64,000 bases of DNA from Prochlorococcus sp. AG-355-N16 (GCA_003278545.1 QCEF01000006.1:1-64000); one strand, 5' to 3'. Shown: positions 1-9,589, numbered from the stretch's first letter. The notes: generated by a model not told the origin, from the sequence alone. Made by a program: numbers and translations.

Positions 1-896
1 TCACAACAACTGCCAATACAACTAATGTATCCGAAGGAACTACTCTTTATTGGTCATTAAGTGGAACAGATATTTCTATCTCAGATTTTTCAGACGGATC
101 TTTAACTGGTTCTGGAACCGTTGGTAGTGATGGAACTTTTTCTTTTAAACATTCACTAGCCAATGACGGAGAAACAGAAGGTTATGAAACTATAGATATC
201 AAACTATTTTCTGACTCGGATAGAACAAAACAAGTTGGAGAAACTAAATCAGTGTTGATCAGAGACTCTGCAATAGAAGAGAAAATTGCAGATATTGTTG
301 AGGATTTAGATGGAGTAAAGCAAATTGTTTCTCAGCTTATAGAAGGTCAAAATTATACCCTTAGTCATATAAGAGATTTTGACGGGAATTTACATGCAGA
401 TACTGGCAGTGTCTCTGATGCTACAAAAACTTCATATAAATATCAAGGTTTACTTGATGTAAATGCAGATGGAACTAAAGAAGCAATTTACACAAACAAA
501 GAGAGTGGAAGATGGGTTACAGCTTCTGTAAATTCTGAAACTGGTCAAATTGACTATACAGATTATGGCAAAGGCGGAACTACCAGAATAGTGGGAATAT
601 ATATAGATCCTTTAGTTGCATCTGGAGATGTAGTAAAGGATAGTGATCATGATAGCCAAAAAAGATTTCAAAATGATTTAGCAATAGATAACTTGATAGT
701 TAAAAAAGCTGGCGATTTTGATAGTGATAATTTTCAAGAGGTTTATTGGAAAACTAACGATGGAACAGCATATTTAAGAGCATTAATGCATGTAGATGGG
801 AACATTCAATATGCAAACTATCAGAGTGAAGCTCAAATGACTAATTATTTAACTAATAATGGATATGAATCAAACGTTTCTGAAATCATTTCTTAA
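1..896 (+). CDS. C-terminal part of a large secreted protein: Calx-beta-like 'TLYWSLSGT' module plus shared C-terminal module (copy A); 5' truncated by window edge
   Basis: Frame is open from nt 3 (TTTANTTNVSEGTTLYWSLSGTD…), so the ORF-track start at 252 is internal; the C-terminus aligns with six other ORFs here. Confidence 0.85.
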   Translation, partial: TTTANTTNVSEGTTLYWSLSGTDISISDFSDGSLTGSGTVGSDGTFSFKHSLANDGETEGYETIDIKLFSDSDRTKQVGETKSVLIRDSAIEEKIADIVEDLDGVKQIVSQLIEGQNYTLSHIRDFDGNLHADTGSVSDATKTSYKYQGLLDVNADGTKEAIYTNKESGRWVTASVNSETGQIDYTDYGKGGTTRIVGIYIDPLVASGDVVKDSDHDSQKRFQNDLAIDNLIVKKAGDFDSDNFQEVYWKTNDGTAYLRALMHVDGNIQYANYQSEAQMTNYLTNNGYESNVSEIIS

Positions 897-924
897 ATAG
901 AGCTAATTTTTCTATAATTTTTAT

Positions 925-1038
925 ATGGAATTTTTAACTAATCTTTGGAATAATCAACCAACTACAGTTATGGGTATTGGTGCAGCGATAGTTGCATTAA
1001 TTGGAATTTATATATCTTTGCTCCAAAAATATCGATAA
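925..1038 (+). CDS. 37-aa single-TM small protein MEFLTNLWNNQPTTVMGIGAAIVALIGIYISLLQKYR
   Basis: Translated by hand; same length and pattern as the ORF at 10621-10734; not in the ORF track. Confidence 0.7.
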   Translation: MEFLTNLWNNQPTTVMGIGAAIVALIGIYISLLQKYR

Positions 1039-1061
1039 ATGAGGTGCAAGTAGAAAGCGTT

Positions 1062-1478
1062 TCATCTAGGAAGTATTCTATTTAATTCGGGATATTCAAT
1101 TCTTAATTCTTCTATAAATGCATCAACGGTCTTTGATATCTCGTCAGTAGTATTCAAAATAGAATTTTTATATTTTAGATATTCGGAAACTTGAAATAAT
1201 TTCATAGTTGATTTTGTTAAAAGTAATGTTGCAAGAGGAGATTTATCTGCCAATTTAGTTGAAGGAAAATATTTTATAGTTTCAGGATAAGTTTTTTCCA
1301 TATCCTCAATATAGTCTTCTATCTTTTCATTTAATTCATCATATTTTGATGATAAAAACTTTTTGGTATTTAAATATTCAAAACCTGCGAATAAAAAACC
1401 AATAGGAAAACTTAAAAATAATATTGAAAGAGAAAGCCTAAGAAGATTTTGGGAAAATTTTTCCATAGAAATAATCAA
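1062..1478 (-). CDS. Hypothetical protein with N-terminal TM segment
   Basis: ORF 138 aa; hydrophobic N-terminus. Confidence 0.6.
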   Translation of the reverse strand: MIISMEKFSQNLLRLSLSILFLSFPIGFLFAGFEYLNTKKFLSSKYDELNEKIEDYIEDMEKTYPETIKYFPSTKLADKSPLATLLLTKSTMKLFQVSEYLKYKNSILNTTDEISKTVDAFIEELRIEYPELNRILPR

Positions 1479-1629
1479 TTAAATTTATTTAAAACATATC
1501 AAGGTTAAAAGTAAGTAAAGCATGTAATATTTTTGCTTTCTTCTTCCGATCTACTGAAATATTTAATTTTTATAATTTCTATATCGACTGTCAATCGTAT
1601 TTAATATAGCGGTGCAATTAGTAAGCGTT

Positions 1630-2025
1630 TCAATTTTTATTGTTAACTAATCCATAGATACATAAAAGAGGATTCACTATCAAAACAATCCAGAAAGGAG
1701 GAGGGGGTCCTCCATCAACAATTGTCCCAGCGTTAAAAGTATTAAATAGAGCTACTGCCAAAAAACAAAACATCAAAGCTAATTCACCTGATAAAACTTT
1801 TCTTAAGGAGGCTTTATCTTTAATGGAACTACAAATAATCAATAAAAAACCTATTCCTAAATTACTAGCAGCTACAACATCTGCAGTACCTCTAACAAGA
1901 AGCAATGTTTCACTTGAAGCGTTGCCTGCAATAGTTTCCACTGAAAAAATTAGTAGAGAAATAATTAACAACCCCAACAGGATATGAAGCGCTCCAGTAG
2001 TTTTTAAAATATTTTTTAACTTCAT
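1630..2025 (-). CDS. Hypothetical small integral membrane protein
   Basis: ORF 131 aa with about four hydrophobic segments. Confidence 0.65.
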   Translation of the reverse strand: MKLKNILKTTGALHILLGLLIISLLIFSVETIAGNASSETLLLVRGTADVVAASNLGIGFLLIICSSIKDKASLRKVLSGELALMFCFLAVALFNTFNAGTIVDGGPPPPFWIVLIVNPLLCIYGLVNNKN

Positions 2026-2136
2026 AAAAAAAGGAGCTTATTTCCCCCTTATTGTAGATCGACTGTCAATCGTATTTAATATAGCGGTGGAAGTAGTAAG
2101 CGTTTCATTTAAGCTTTCCTTATTTTGTAAAAATTT

Positions 2137-3021
2137 TTATTTATTTTGATATATTAATTCTGGGTTATAAGAATGAACAAATAACATTGGCTCTTCATTA
2201 TCTACATCAGTAACTATGTGAAATTTATTATCATCATAATTTACTGCTATTCCTCCAGCCCAATTCATGTAGGGGATTTTATATTGATTAATAATTGTAT
2301 TTGAATCCCAATCATAAATATAGATTTCCCTATTTAAACCACTCAATATCCAGATTTTTTTATTTAATACATCATAATCAAGCCCACTAATATCAAAACT
2401 ATTTAATTGATTTTCATAGTTGGAGAACTTTTCAATTTTTCTAAAACTAAGTATTTTATTTAATTCACCGTTAATTTTTATTAGCATTGCTGGAAAATCT
2501 TGTTTTGCAACAATATATGTTTCCTCTTCTGGTAAAAAAGTTATTGCCTCTAGTCCATGACTTTTATTTAAGGTCTGCAATTTAAAGAATTTTTTTATAA
2601 GTGAAAAATTCTTCATTTCACTTAATAAGTAGTTTTTATGTTTTCCGCTATCCAATTCAACAGTAACTACTTTAGGATATTGAGATTCTATTACAGCTAC
2701 TAAAAGATTACGTTTTTTATTCAAGGTAATACCTTCACTTTCATCGAGAGGAGAATTAATTGTTTTTTTTCGATTTATATCTCCTTTAAGATCTAAATTA
2801 AACAATTTGGAAGTGTCGTCACTAACCGTCCAAAGAGACTTTTTATCTACATCAAAAACTAAACCTGAAGGTTCATCAAATTCTAAGTCAACATTGGCTA
2901 TTGCTCTTTGACTAATAAAATTAATATGAGGAGTATCTAATCTATCTTTGATTTGTATATTTGCATTAACAGAATTAGGTAAAGCAATAGTAGCTATTAG
3001 TGGAAATAGTAAGCGTTTCAT
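2137..3021 (-). CDS. Secreted SdiA-regulated/esterase-like beta-propeller protein with signal peptide MKRLLFPLIATIALPNSVNA
   Basis: Signal peptide; 'EPSGLVFDVDKKSLWTVSDDTSKLFNLDLKG…ESEGIT' resembles the SdiA-regulated family. Confidence 0.6.
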   Translation of the reverse strand: MKRLLFPLIATIALPNSVNANIQIKDRLDTPHINFISQRAIANVDLEFDEPSGLVFDVDKKSLWTVSDDTSKLFNLDLKGDINRKKTINSPLDESEGITLNKKRNLLVAVIESQYPKVVTVELDSGKHKNYLLSEMKNFSLIKKFFKLQTLNKSHGLEAITFLPEEETYIVAKQDFPAMLIKINGELNKILSFRKIEKFSNYENQLNSFDISGLDYDVLNKKIWILSGLNREIYIYDWDSNTIINQYKIPYMNWAGGIAVNYDDNKFHIVTDVDNEEPMLFVHSYNPELIYQNK

Positions 3022-3048
3022 TAATAACCCATTCTCCTTAAAAAGTCT

Positions 3049-3519
3049 TTAATATCCAGAGACTACATTAGGACTACGCACCATATTTCCGTAGGAGTCA
3101 AAAGCACAACGACCAAAACTTGGAGAATTTCCACCAAAAGAATTTTTAGCATCAAAACTTATTCGTGTATCTACAACTGCATCTGGGTGTTCGTTCATCT
3201 TGTGTGGGGTATATCTAACCTTTACCGCTTTATATGATCTTTGATCTACTAATTGAGATTTAATTGCATCTTCACAAGCCCATCTCATCTTTAGCTCATG
3301 CTTATCAACAACTTCTTGAGCAGTTAATTTATAAGTTTTTGGAGTAGCATTTCTTTTTTCTAGTATTTCTTTGTTTACACCACTTGGAGGAGTTGGATTG
3401 TTGTATGTAGCGTTTTCCATTTTAAGTGAAAAAACAAAACCAATTAATATAAGTAAAGCACCAAAACCCATAACTGTATTTGGTTGGGTCTTCCAAAGGT
3501 TCTTTAAAAATCGAATCAT
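3049..3519 (-). CDS. Hypothetical membrane-anchored protein whose N-terminus matches the 37-aa small-protein family
   Basis: ORF 156 aa; MIRFLKNLWKTQPNTVMGFGALLILIGFVFSL resembles the ORFs at 925 and 10621. Confidence 0.65.
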   Translation of the reverse strand: MIRFLKNLWKTQPNTVMGFGALLILIGFVFSLKMENATYNNPTPPSGVNKEILEKRNATPKTYKLTAQEVVDKHELKMRWACEDAIKSQLVDQRSYKAVKVRYTPHKMNEHPDAVVDTRISFDAKNSFGGNSPSFGRCAFDSYGNMVRSPNVVSGY

Positions 3520-3717
3520 TTAGTACTTAATAGCCATTTGCCAATAAGGATAGCAACCATAAGATTTTTCTCTAATTAATTGTAATTTTCTAGAATTTAT
3601 TTTTACTACTATCCCATCAGTTGGCCAATTAGAAAATAGCTTTCCAGACTTCCAAGCTTTAATGTGGGGTTGTGCAAACACATCAAATAAATTAGTTAAT
3701 CCTGAGATTTCTGACAC
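3520..3717 (-). pseudogene. Possible fragment of NAD-dependent DNA ligase (LigA)
   Basis: 'NWPTDGIVVKINSRKLQLIREKSYGCYPYWQMAIKY' resembles the LigA 'TDGVVVKxN…LQ…PRWAIAxKY' segment; ends right after it, abutting the ATG of the next gene. Confidence 0.5.
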
Positions 3718-3897
3718 CCAAAGGCAAAGAGAAGTGTGTCTAGATTGGTATGGCTACAGAATTGATACTAAGAAGGCAATTAATGATTTAAATCTCAAAA
3801 TTGAAACCGAATCAGAATTGATGACTTATTGTGATTTCTTTAAGAATGTAGCTGATACAAAATAGTAAAGATTCGATATCTGCAATATATTTTTGAT

Positions 3898-4080
3898 TTA
3901 TTTTATTTGTAACTCCTCAGCTTCCCTCAATATTTGATTCTTTAAAAAAACAAGCGCATCTAGTTTTTCTTCTTTTTCTTCAAAATTTTTAAATTTCATT
4001 TGTGCAATTTCAACAATTGCTTTATCTACATTTTTAATCCGTTTCTTAATAACTCTTTTTGGGCTTTTGGTTGATTCCAC
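3898..4080 (-). CDS. Small hypothetical protein (60 aa, charged, likely coiled coil)
   Basis: ORF only. Confidence 0.35.
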   Translation of the reverse strand: MESTKSPKRVIKKRIKNVDKAIVEIAQMKFKNFEEKEEKLDALVFLKNQILREAEELQIK

Positions 4081-4308
4081 TGGAATTACCTTTTTTCTTT
4101 ATATTCTCTTTATTTTCTTTAAAATCAAGTCCCTTAATTTAAATTTTGGTTAAATTTTCTACTTGCATAAAAAAGAGCTAGGTCTGCACTCCTTAAAAAA
4201 GTGGTCAAATAGTGGTCAAATGTTGCTTAAATTGTCCGGACAAGTCACGCAGAATTAAGCAAAAAATTTGCTATGGCTTGAAAACCTAGTGCTGAACTAT
4301 AGCTGTTT

Positions 4309-4355
4309 AGTGCTTTGGGAGCACTAGGTCGCAGGTTCGAATCCTGTCGCCCCGA
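4309..4355 (+). repeat. Partial tRNA-Pro(TGG) 3' half, att-like copy 1
   Basis: AGTGCTTTGGGAGCACTAGGTCGCAGGTTCGAATCCTGTCGCCCCGA: anticodon stem-loop with TGG, T-arm, 3' acceptor strand; no 5' half upstream. Confidence 0.85.
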
Positions 4356-4360
4356 TCAGT

Positions 4361-4440
4361 TATAGCAGTAAGTCTCAGCTAATAACAAAAAACACCATAA
4401 AAAGGTTGCACCCAAAATGCACCCAAATTGCACCCAAAAG
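4361..4440 (+). repeat. Subterminal repeats: TATAGCAGTAAGTCTCAG plus 3x TGCACCCAAA
   Basis: Direct reading; same motifs recur at 5681-5796. Confidence 0.75.
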
Positions 4441-4560
4441 TTATGTTCTCCAAAATAGTTGGCATAACTTTAGAAGTAAATTTGGTATTAGGTTCTGTCC
4501 GACTTGGCGTAACTTTAAAAGGGGTTTTCTGTCGTCCCTTTTTTTGTCTATTATTAATTT

Positions 4561-4809
4561 ATGGAGAAATTTACTCTTATAAATAAGTTCAGATCAAGAA
4601 TTAAAGTCTTTGAACCATTTGAAAATGTTTCCAAGCCTTCGCCATCTATTGATGCAATGATGATTTCTTACGGCTGTGTTTATAAGAGAAGTAGTAAACC
4701 GGTTATGAAAGGTAGCAGGGTAGAGACTATAGAAGCTGCAAGAAAAGAATATAAGCAACTTTTAGATGAAGGTTGGAAGAAGACTTCTATTTTTAGAAGT
4801 TATTTTTAA
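4561..4809 (+). CDS. Hypothetical protein, 82 aa
   Basis: ORF in the segment between att-like copies 1 and 2. Confidence 0.55.
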   Translation: MEKFTLINKFRSRIKVFEPFENVSKPSPSIDAMMISYGCVYKRSSKPVMKGSRVETIEAARKEYKQLLDEGWKKTSIFRSYF

Positions 4810-4947
4810 AATTTTTGCTATAAATTAATTGAGGCCAAACCTCATCAGCACACTCTACGTTTGCTGCAAGACATAGATTGATTCAATATAGTTGCGAGTC
4901 GATTTAATAACCCTTTCAGTAGTTGGAATTTCTGGAGGGGTTTCTTG

Positions 4948-5079
4948 TTACTGATATTTATTGAGTAATCGATTATAAATTATGAACAAAACTATTAATC
5001 CGCCAATACCATAAGCTGCATGAGTTGGGTCATGATGATCCTGCCAAAGCTCTTGTAGTGGGAGTAGTAAGCTTTTCAA
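4948..5079 (-). CDS. 43-aa small TM protein (TTG start) MKSLLLPLQELWQDHHDPTHAAYGIGGLIVLFIIYNRLLNKYQ
   Basis: Hand translation; starts right after the stop of the upstream small ORF; C-terminal half resembles the 37-aa family. Confidence 0.5.
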   Translation of the reverse strand: MKSLLLPLQELWQDHHDPTHAAYGIGGLIVLFIIYNRLLNKYQ

Positions 5080-5202
5080 TTAATAATTAACTAATTTTCT
5101 TTTTCCATCTCTAATTTCTACTTTATTTATTCTTAACCCAACAAAAGCAGCCCAAATAACTGCAAAGAGAACTGGTAAGAAAATGATTGCAAGTTTCATC
5201 AT
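5080..5202 (-). CDS. 40-aa small TM protein MMKLAIIFLPVLFAVIWAAFVGLRINKVEIRDGKRKLVNY
   Basis: Hand translation; hydrophobic segment followed by a basic tail. Confidence 0.5.
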   Translation of the reverse strand: MMKLAIIFLPVLFAVIWAAFVGLRINKVEIRDGKRKLVNY

Positions 5203-5274
5203 TGGCTTAATCCTAATTATTTGCTCAAAAGAATAACCTTTAAATAAATAGGAAAAAATAGGTACTTTATCTAA

Positions 5275-5559
5275 TTAAGCAGCATCATATTCTTCATCTT
5301 CAAGCTCTCTCATAAATCTTTTATCTAATATGTAAGCGTCTAAAAGCTCTGCTGCCATCAGTATCTCAGGAGCATTTTTAGATGCTTCTTGTGGATCTTT
5401 GTCTAATAAGTAATTGTCTAAAAGCTCTAGATTGTTATTTTCTTTAATTTCTTTATCGCTGTCTAGTAGCTCTTTTATGTAGTTATATACAAGCTTTTTA
5501 TCGTACCCACTTTCTCTAATTTCTTTCAACATTTCGATTGGAATTTTCATAATCGTCAA
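5275..5559 (-). CDS. Hypothetical acidic protein, 94 aa
   Basis: ORF. Confidence 0.55.
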   Translation of the reverse strand: MTIMKIPIEMLKEIRESGYDKKLVYNYIKELLDSDKEIKENNNLELLDNYLLDKDPQEASKNAPEILMAAELLDAYILDKRFMRELEDEEYDAA

Positions 5560-5680
5560 CCCCTATGAGAAAGCCTATATACACATACTTACGAAAAAAT
5601 AAGGAAAAAGCTAGTCTTTAGACCATTGATGGGGAACTAATCCACCTAATGCAGGTAAATTATATTTTGTATCTTTCTAA

Positions 5681-5796
5681 AATGCACCCATAATGCACCC
5701 CAAAATGCACCCAAAATGCACCCAAAATAAGGCTTATTAGTCCAAATCAGTCCATACTTATTACTCTAAAAGTCCTTTTATAGCATTAAGTCTCAG
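5681..5796 (+). repeat. Subterminal repeats: 4x TGCACCC direct repeats then TATAGCATTAAGTCTCAG
   Basis: Direct reading; same motifs in reversed order relative to the att-like copy at 4309. Confidence 0.75.
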
Positions 5797-5815
5797 TAAT
5801 ATCCTTGTTTTAGCG

Positions 5816-5862
5816 AGTGCTTTGGGAGCACTAGGTCGCAGGTTCGAATCCTGTCGCCCCGA
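5816..5862 (+). repeat. Partial tRNA-Pro(TGG) 3' half, att-like copy 2
   Basis: 47 bp identical to 4309-4355. Confidence 0.85.
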
Positions 5863-5886
5863 CTCAATCAAATCCAAGTCATACTT

Positions 5887-5911
5887 GCGAGTTACCCAGA
5901 CTCGCTTTTTT
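5887..5911 (+). terminator. Rho-independent terminator
   Basis: GCGAGT TACCCAG ACTCGC TTTTTT. Confidence 0.7.
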
Positions 5912-6061
5912 ATTATTTGTTGTCTCATATTAAGAAAAGGTAGCTAGAGGGGTAGCCAAAAACTTATTAAAACGACTTAAGTATAATTATTTTTTATTTT
6001 TTAAACCAAAATGCATAATTTTATAAATAAAAATATACTTAAAAGGAGTAATTTAATTTAA

Positions 6062-9000
6062 GTGTCCAATTATAGATTTTCTCAAATTGGTTCTGATATA
6101 GATGGAGAGGCCTTATTTGATTACTCTGGTAATACTGACACAGGTGAAGTTGGATCATTAAGTATATCTGCAGATGGATCTATTGTTGCTATTGGAGCAA
6201 GAGGTAATGATGGGAATGGAGATAATTCTGGGCATGTAAGGATTTATCAAAATAATAATGGAACTTGGGAGCAGATTGGCAGTGATATTGATGGAGAAGC
6301 AAATGGAGATGGTTCAAGTGTTATAAGTATTTCTGATGACGGGTCAATTGTTGCTATAGGAGCTTCTGGCAATGATGGGAATGGAGATAATTCTGGCCAT
6401 GTAAGAATTTATAAAAATAACAATGGCACTTGGGAACAGATTGGCAGTGATATTGATGGAGAAGCGAGCGGAGATAGTTCTGGATCCTCTCTCAGTCTTT
6501 CTGCAGATGGCTCAATAGTTGCTATTGGGGCATATGGTAATGATGGGAATGGTTCAAATACAGGACACGTAAGGCTTTATAAAAACAATGGTGGAACTTG
6601 GGAGCAGATTGGCAGTGATATTGATGGGCAACAACCTTATGATGATCAAGGTAGTTTTGGAGTTCGATCTGGGTTTTCAGTAAGTCTCTCTGATGATGGA
6701 ACCGTTGTTGCAATAGGTGCTCAAGGATGGGATGACTACGACGGTTACACTCATGGTGAAGTTCGAATTTATGAAAATAACTCAGGAACTTGGCAGCAAA
6801 TTGGTAGCATAATTGATGATATTAGCGACGACGACAAGACTGGAGAGAGAACTTCCATCTCGGGAGATGGAACGGTATTAGCCGTATCCTCTTGGTCAAG
6901 GGGTCTAGTACGTATTTATGAAAGATCAGGAAGTAGCTGGAACAAAACCAAAGAATTTTCAGGTAGCTCTGGCTTCGGTTACTCCGTTAGTCTTTCTGAA
7001 GATGGTTCAGTGATAGGGATTGGGTCTTTATATACAGACAATGAAAAGGGGTCAGTTTATGTTTATAAGAAAAATAGTGGGACTTGGGAATCGGTTGGAC
7101 AAATTGATGGAGAGGCAAATTATGATCGGTCAGGAAGTTCTGTAGAAATATCTGATGATGGTTCCACTATTGCAGTAGGTGCACCGTGGAATGACGGAGG
7201 TGGTAATAAATCTGGTCATGTTCGGGTTTATAATACTGGTTTTGCTAGTTTCACTGGTAGCCCTTTAACTGGTTCAATTTCGCAAGGGTCAATTTATGGA
7301 ACATATGAGGGTGAGGGAGGAGAAAATGCCATTAAAGATTTCAATCTAATTGACAACTCTGGAAATAACACTATAAATGCAACAAATAAGATTGATTCAA
7401 ATCTCTATTATTATTCTTTTGCAATAGATAGTTCTGATATTCAGACGGGTGATGGAAATGATACTTTTAATATTAAAAATTATAGAGGTTACTATGCCAT
7501 TGGATTAAAGGACTCAAAAATTAGTACTGGAGGCGGTTCAGATCAAATTAATATTGATTTGCTTGAAAATAATTTCTATTATGGTGCGTTTGCATTAGAA
7601 GATAGCGAAATAAATACAGGATCAGGAGATGATGAAATAGTAATTAATGTTACTAGTAGTAAAAATGATGCATTTACTTCTTACGTAATAAAAAGTTCAA
7701 AGATTGAGTTAGGCGATGGCAATGATAGCTTAATAATAAATAAAGAAAATTCTTCATCAAATCTTGATATTGCTATTTCTGGAGAGATAAGTAATGCCGT
7801 TGAGTATGAATTTGGAGCAGGAAATGACACAGGAACTTTTACTTCAGAAGGATATGGATTAAAAGGTAGTGATAGCGTTACACATAAAGTAACCTTAGGG
7901 GAAGGGAATGATATCTTTACAATTAATGCAAACTATTCCGCTTTATATAAATCCAATCTTTTTGCAGATAGTGGGGAAGACCAAATAAGATTAACTTCAT
8001 CAAGTTCACTTTTTTATGGTATTGATGATAGCAATATTTATTTAGGCAGTAATGATGATGTGATTACTGTTGATAGCTCAAAAAATTCAGTAATTTATGG
8101 CGGTTCAGGTTACGATGAGCTGGTAATTCTTGATAATTATAGTGAATTCATCTTAACAAATAACCAAGAAAGTACCGCAACGATTACAAAAAATAATGAT
8201 GGTTTTTATAAATTATATGTTAACGGTATTGAGAAGTTATCTTTCAACGACAAAACTATATTTTTTGATTCAATTGCGCCAACAATTTCTTCATCTTCCC
8301 CTACAGATGATGCCACGGATGTGACGACAACGAGCAATATTGTTCTCAATTTCTCAGAAGTTGTTGATGTAGAAAATGGTAATATCGTCATCTATAACGC
8401 ATCCAATGATGTGGCAGTAGAGACTATTGATGTAACCAGCAGTCTAGTTACAGGTACTGGATCTACTCAAATCACAATAAATCCCAGCAGTGATTTAACA
8501 GAATCCACTTCTTATTATGTACAGATTGCAGCCACTGCTTTCGATGATTCCTCCAGCAATTCCTATGCAGGCATAAGCGATAAAACTTCTCTCAGTTTTA
8601 CAACCTCTGATGAAACATCTCCCATAACCGATGTAGAAGAAGTAGTTTCCTCTCCTACCTATAGAATTTTTACTTCTATAAATGTTCCTCAAGAAAATTA
8701 TTTATTAACTACAACTGCACAAACGAGTAATGTTTCTGTTGGAACAAAATTATATTGGTCTTTAAGTGGAGATGGCATTAATCTCGCAGACCTCGCATCT
8801 GGATCTCTTACTGGAGAAGGGACTGTGGGGAGCGATGGTTCTTTTAGTTTTGAACATTTACTGGCTGATGATGGAGAGACAGAAGGTTATGAAACTATAG
8901 ATATCAAATTATTTTCCGATAATTCTTTAACTAATCAACTAGGTATAACTAAATCACTTCTAATAAGAGATTCAGCGGTGACACAAAAGCTTGCAGAGAT

Positions 9001-9589
9001 TAATAGTCAACTCAATTCAATCAAGGAACTTTTAACTCAGGGGAAAGAATATACTCTTTTAAATATTAGAGATTATGATGGTAATCTGCATGCGAATGAT
9101 GAAGAAGTTTCTGAAGAAATTAAAACTTCTTATAAATATCAAGGATTATTAGATGTAAATAAAGATGGGACAAAAGAAGCTATCTATACAAATAAAGAAA
9201 GTAGTCGTTGGGCTACATCTTCTGTTAATTCAATAACTGGATTAACTGATTATTCAGATTATGGGAAAGGGGGAACGACGCGTATTGTTGGGATTTATAT
9301 TGACCCATTAGTAACTTCTGGTGATGTTGTTCAATTTAGTGATCATGATAGTCAATATAGATTTCAAAATGACTTGCAAATTGATAATTTATTTGCAAAA
9401 ACTGCTGGTGATTTTGACGGAGATGGGTTTCAAGAAGTGTATTGGAAAACAGCTGACGATAGTGCATATTTGAGAGCTCTTATGCATGCAGACGGAAATA
9501 TCCAATATGCAAATTATCAAAGTCAAGAACAAATGAGTAACTATTTAACTAATAATGGATATGAATCTGTTATTAGCGATATTCTTTAA
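6062..9589 (+). CDS. 1175-aa secreted protein: FG-GAP-like propeller repeats, degenerate RTX-like repeats, SbsA/Big_5 Ig-like domain, Calx-beta-like module, shared C-terminal module (copy B)
   Basis: GTG start; repeated 'GTWEQIGSDIDGE…ADGSIVAIGAxGNDGNG…GHVRIY'; 'TGDGNDTFNI', 'LGEGNDIFTI', 'YGGSGYDEL'; C-term from ~9050. Confidence 0.85.
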   Translation: MSNYRFSQIGSDIDGEALFDYSGNTDTGEVGSLSISADGSIVAIGARGNDGNGDNSGHVRIYQNNNGTWEQIGSDIDGEANGDGSSVISISDDGSIVAIGASGNDGNGDNSGHVRIYKNNNGTWEQIGSDIDGEASGDSSGSSLSLSADGSIVAIGAYGNDGNGSNTGHVRLYKNNGGTWEQIGSDIDGQQPYDDQGSFGVRSGFSVSLSDDGTVVAIGAQGWDDYDGYTHGEVRIYENNSGTWQQIGSIIDDISDDDKTGERTSISGDGTVLAVSSWSRGLVRIYERSGSSWNKTKEFSGSSGFGYSVSLSEDGSVIGIGSLYTDNEKGSVYVYKKNSGTWESVGQIDGEANYDRSGSSVEISDDGSTIAVGAPWNDGGGNKSGHVRVYNTGFASFTGSPLTGSISQGSIYGTYEGEGGENAIKDFNLIDNSGNNTINATNKIDSNLYYYSFAIDSSDIQTGDGNDTFNIKNYRGYYAIGLKDSKISTGGGSDQINIDLLENNFYYGAFALEDSEINTGSGDDEIVINVTSSKNDAFTSYVIKSSKIELGDGNDSLIINKENSSSNLDIAISGEISNAVEYEFGAGNDTGTFTSEGYGLKGSDSVTHKVTLGEGNDIFTINANYSALYKSNLFADSGEDQIRLTSSSSLFYGIDDSNIYLGSNDDVITVDSSKNSVIYGGSGYDELVILDNYSEFILTNNQESTATITKNNDGFYKLYVNGIEKLSFNDKTIFFDSIAPTISSSSPTDDATDVTTTSNIVLNFSEVVDVENGNIVIYNASNDVAVETIDVTSSLVTGTGSTQITINPSSDLTESTSYYVQIAATAFDDSSSNSYAGISDKTSLSFTTSDETSPITDVEEVVSSPTYRIFTSINVPQENYLLTTTAQTSNVSVGTKLYWSLSGDGINLADLASGSLTGEGTVGSDGSFSFEHLLADDGETEGYETIDIKLFSDNSLTNQLGITKSLLIRDSAVTQKLAEINSQLNSIKELLTQGKEYTLLNIRDYDGNLHANDEEVSEEIKTSYKYQGLLDVNKDGTKEAIYTNKESSRWATSSVNSITGLTDYSDYGKGGTTRIVGIYIDPLVTSGDVVQFSDHDSQYRFQNDLQIDNLFAKTAGDFDGDGFQEVYWKTADDSAYLRALMHADGNIQYANYQSQEQMSNYLTNNGYESVISDIL

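Noticed and set aside
3662-3865. Plus ORF 67 aa (MWGCANTSNKLVNPEISDTQ…)
   Set aside because: Could be real (the peptide looks plausible) but overlaps the LigA-like minus fragment and has no recognisable family; not called
4309-4355. Complete tRNA-Pro gene
   Set aside because: No matching 5' acceptor/D-arm (CGGGGYG…) upstream; only the 3' half is present. Same for 5816, 11149 and 14092
4407-4440. TGCACCC repeats as a CRISPR array
   Set aside because: Repeat unit ~11 bp with almost no spacer; fits recombinase arm-type sites, not CRISPR. No CRISPR array or cas genes seen in the window
5080-5202. Photosystem II PsbY-like protein
   Set aside because: LPVLFAVIWAAF faintly resembles PsbY but the basic tail does not; similarity too short to call
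6522-6713. Minus-strand ORF inside the propeller-repeat gene
   Set aside because: Antisense to strong repeat-coding sequence; His-rich low-complexity translation reflects the complementary frame
8206-8692. Minus ORFs at 8206-8391 and 8495-8692
   Set aside because: Shadow ORFs of the 6062-9589 coding region, no family resemblance
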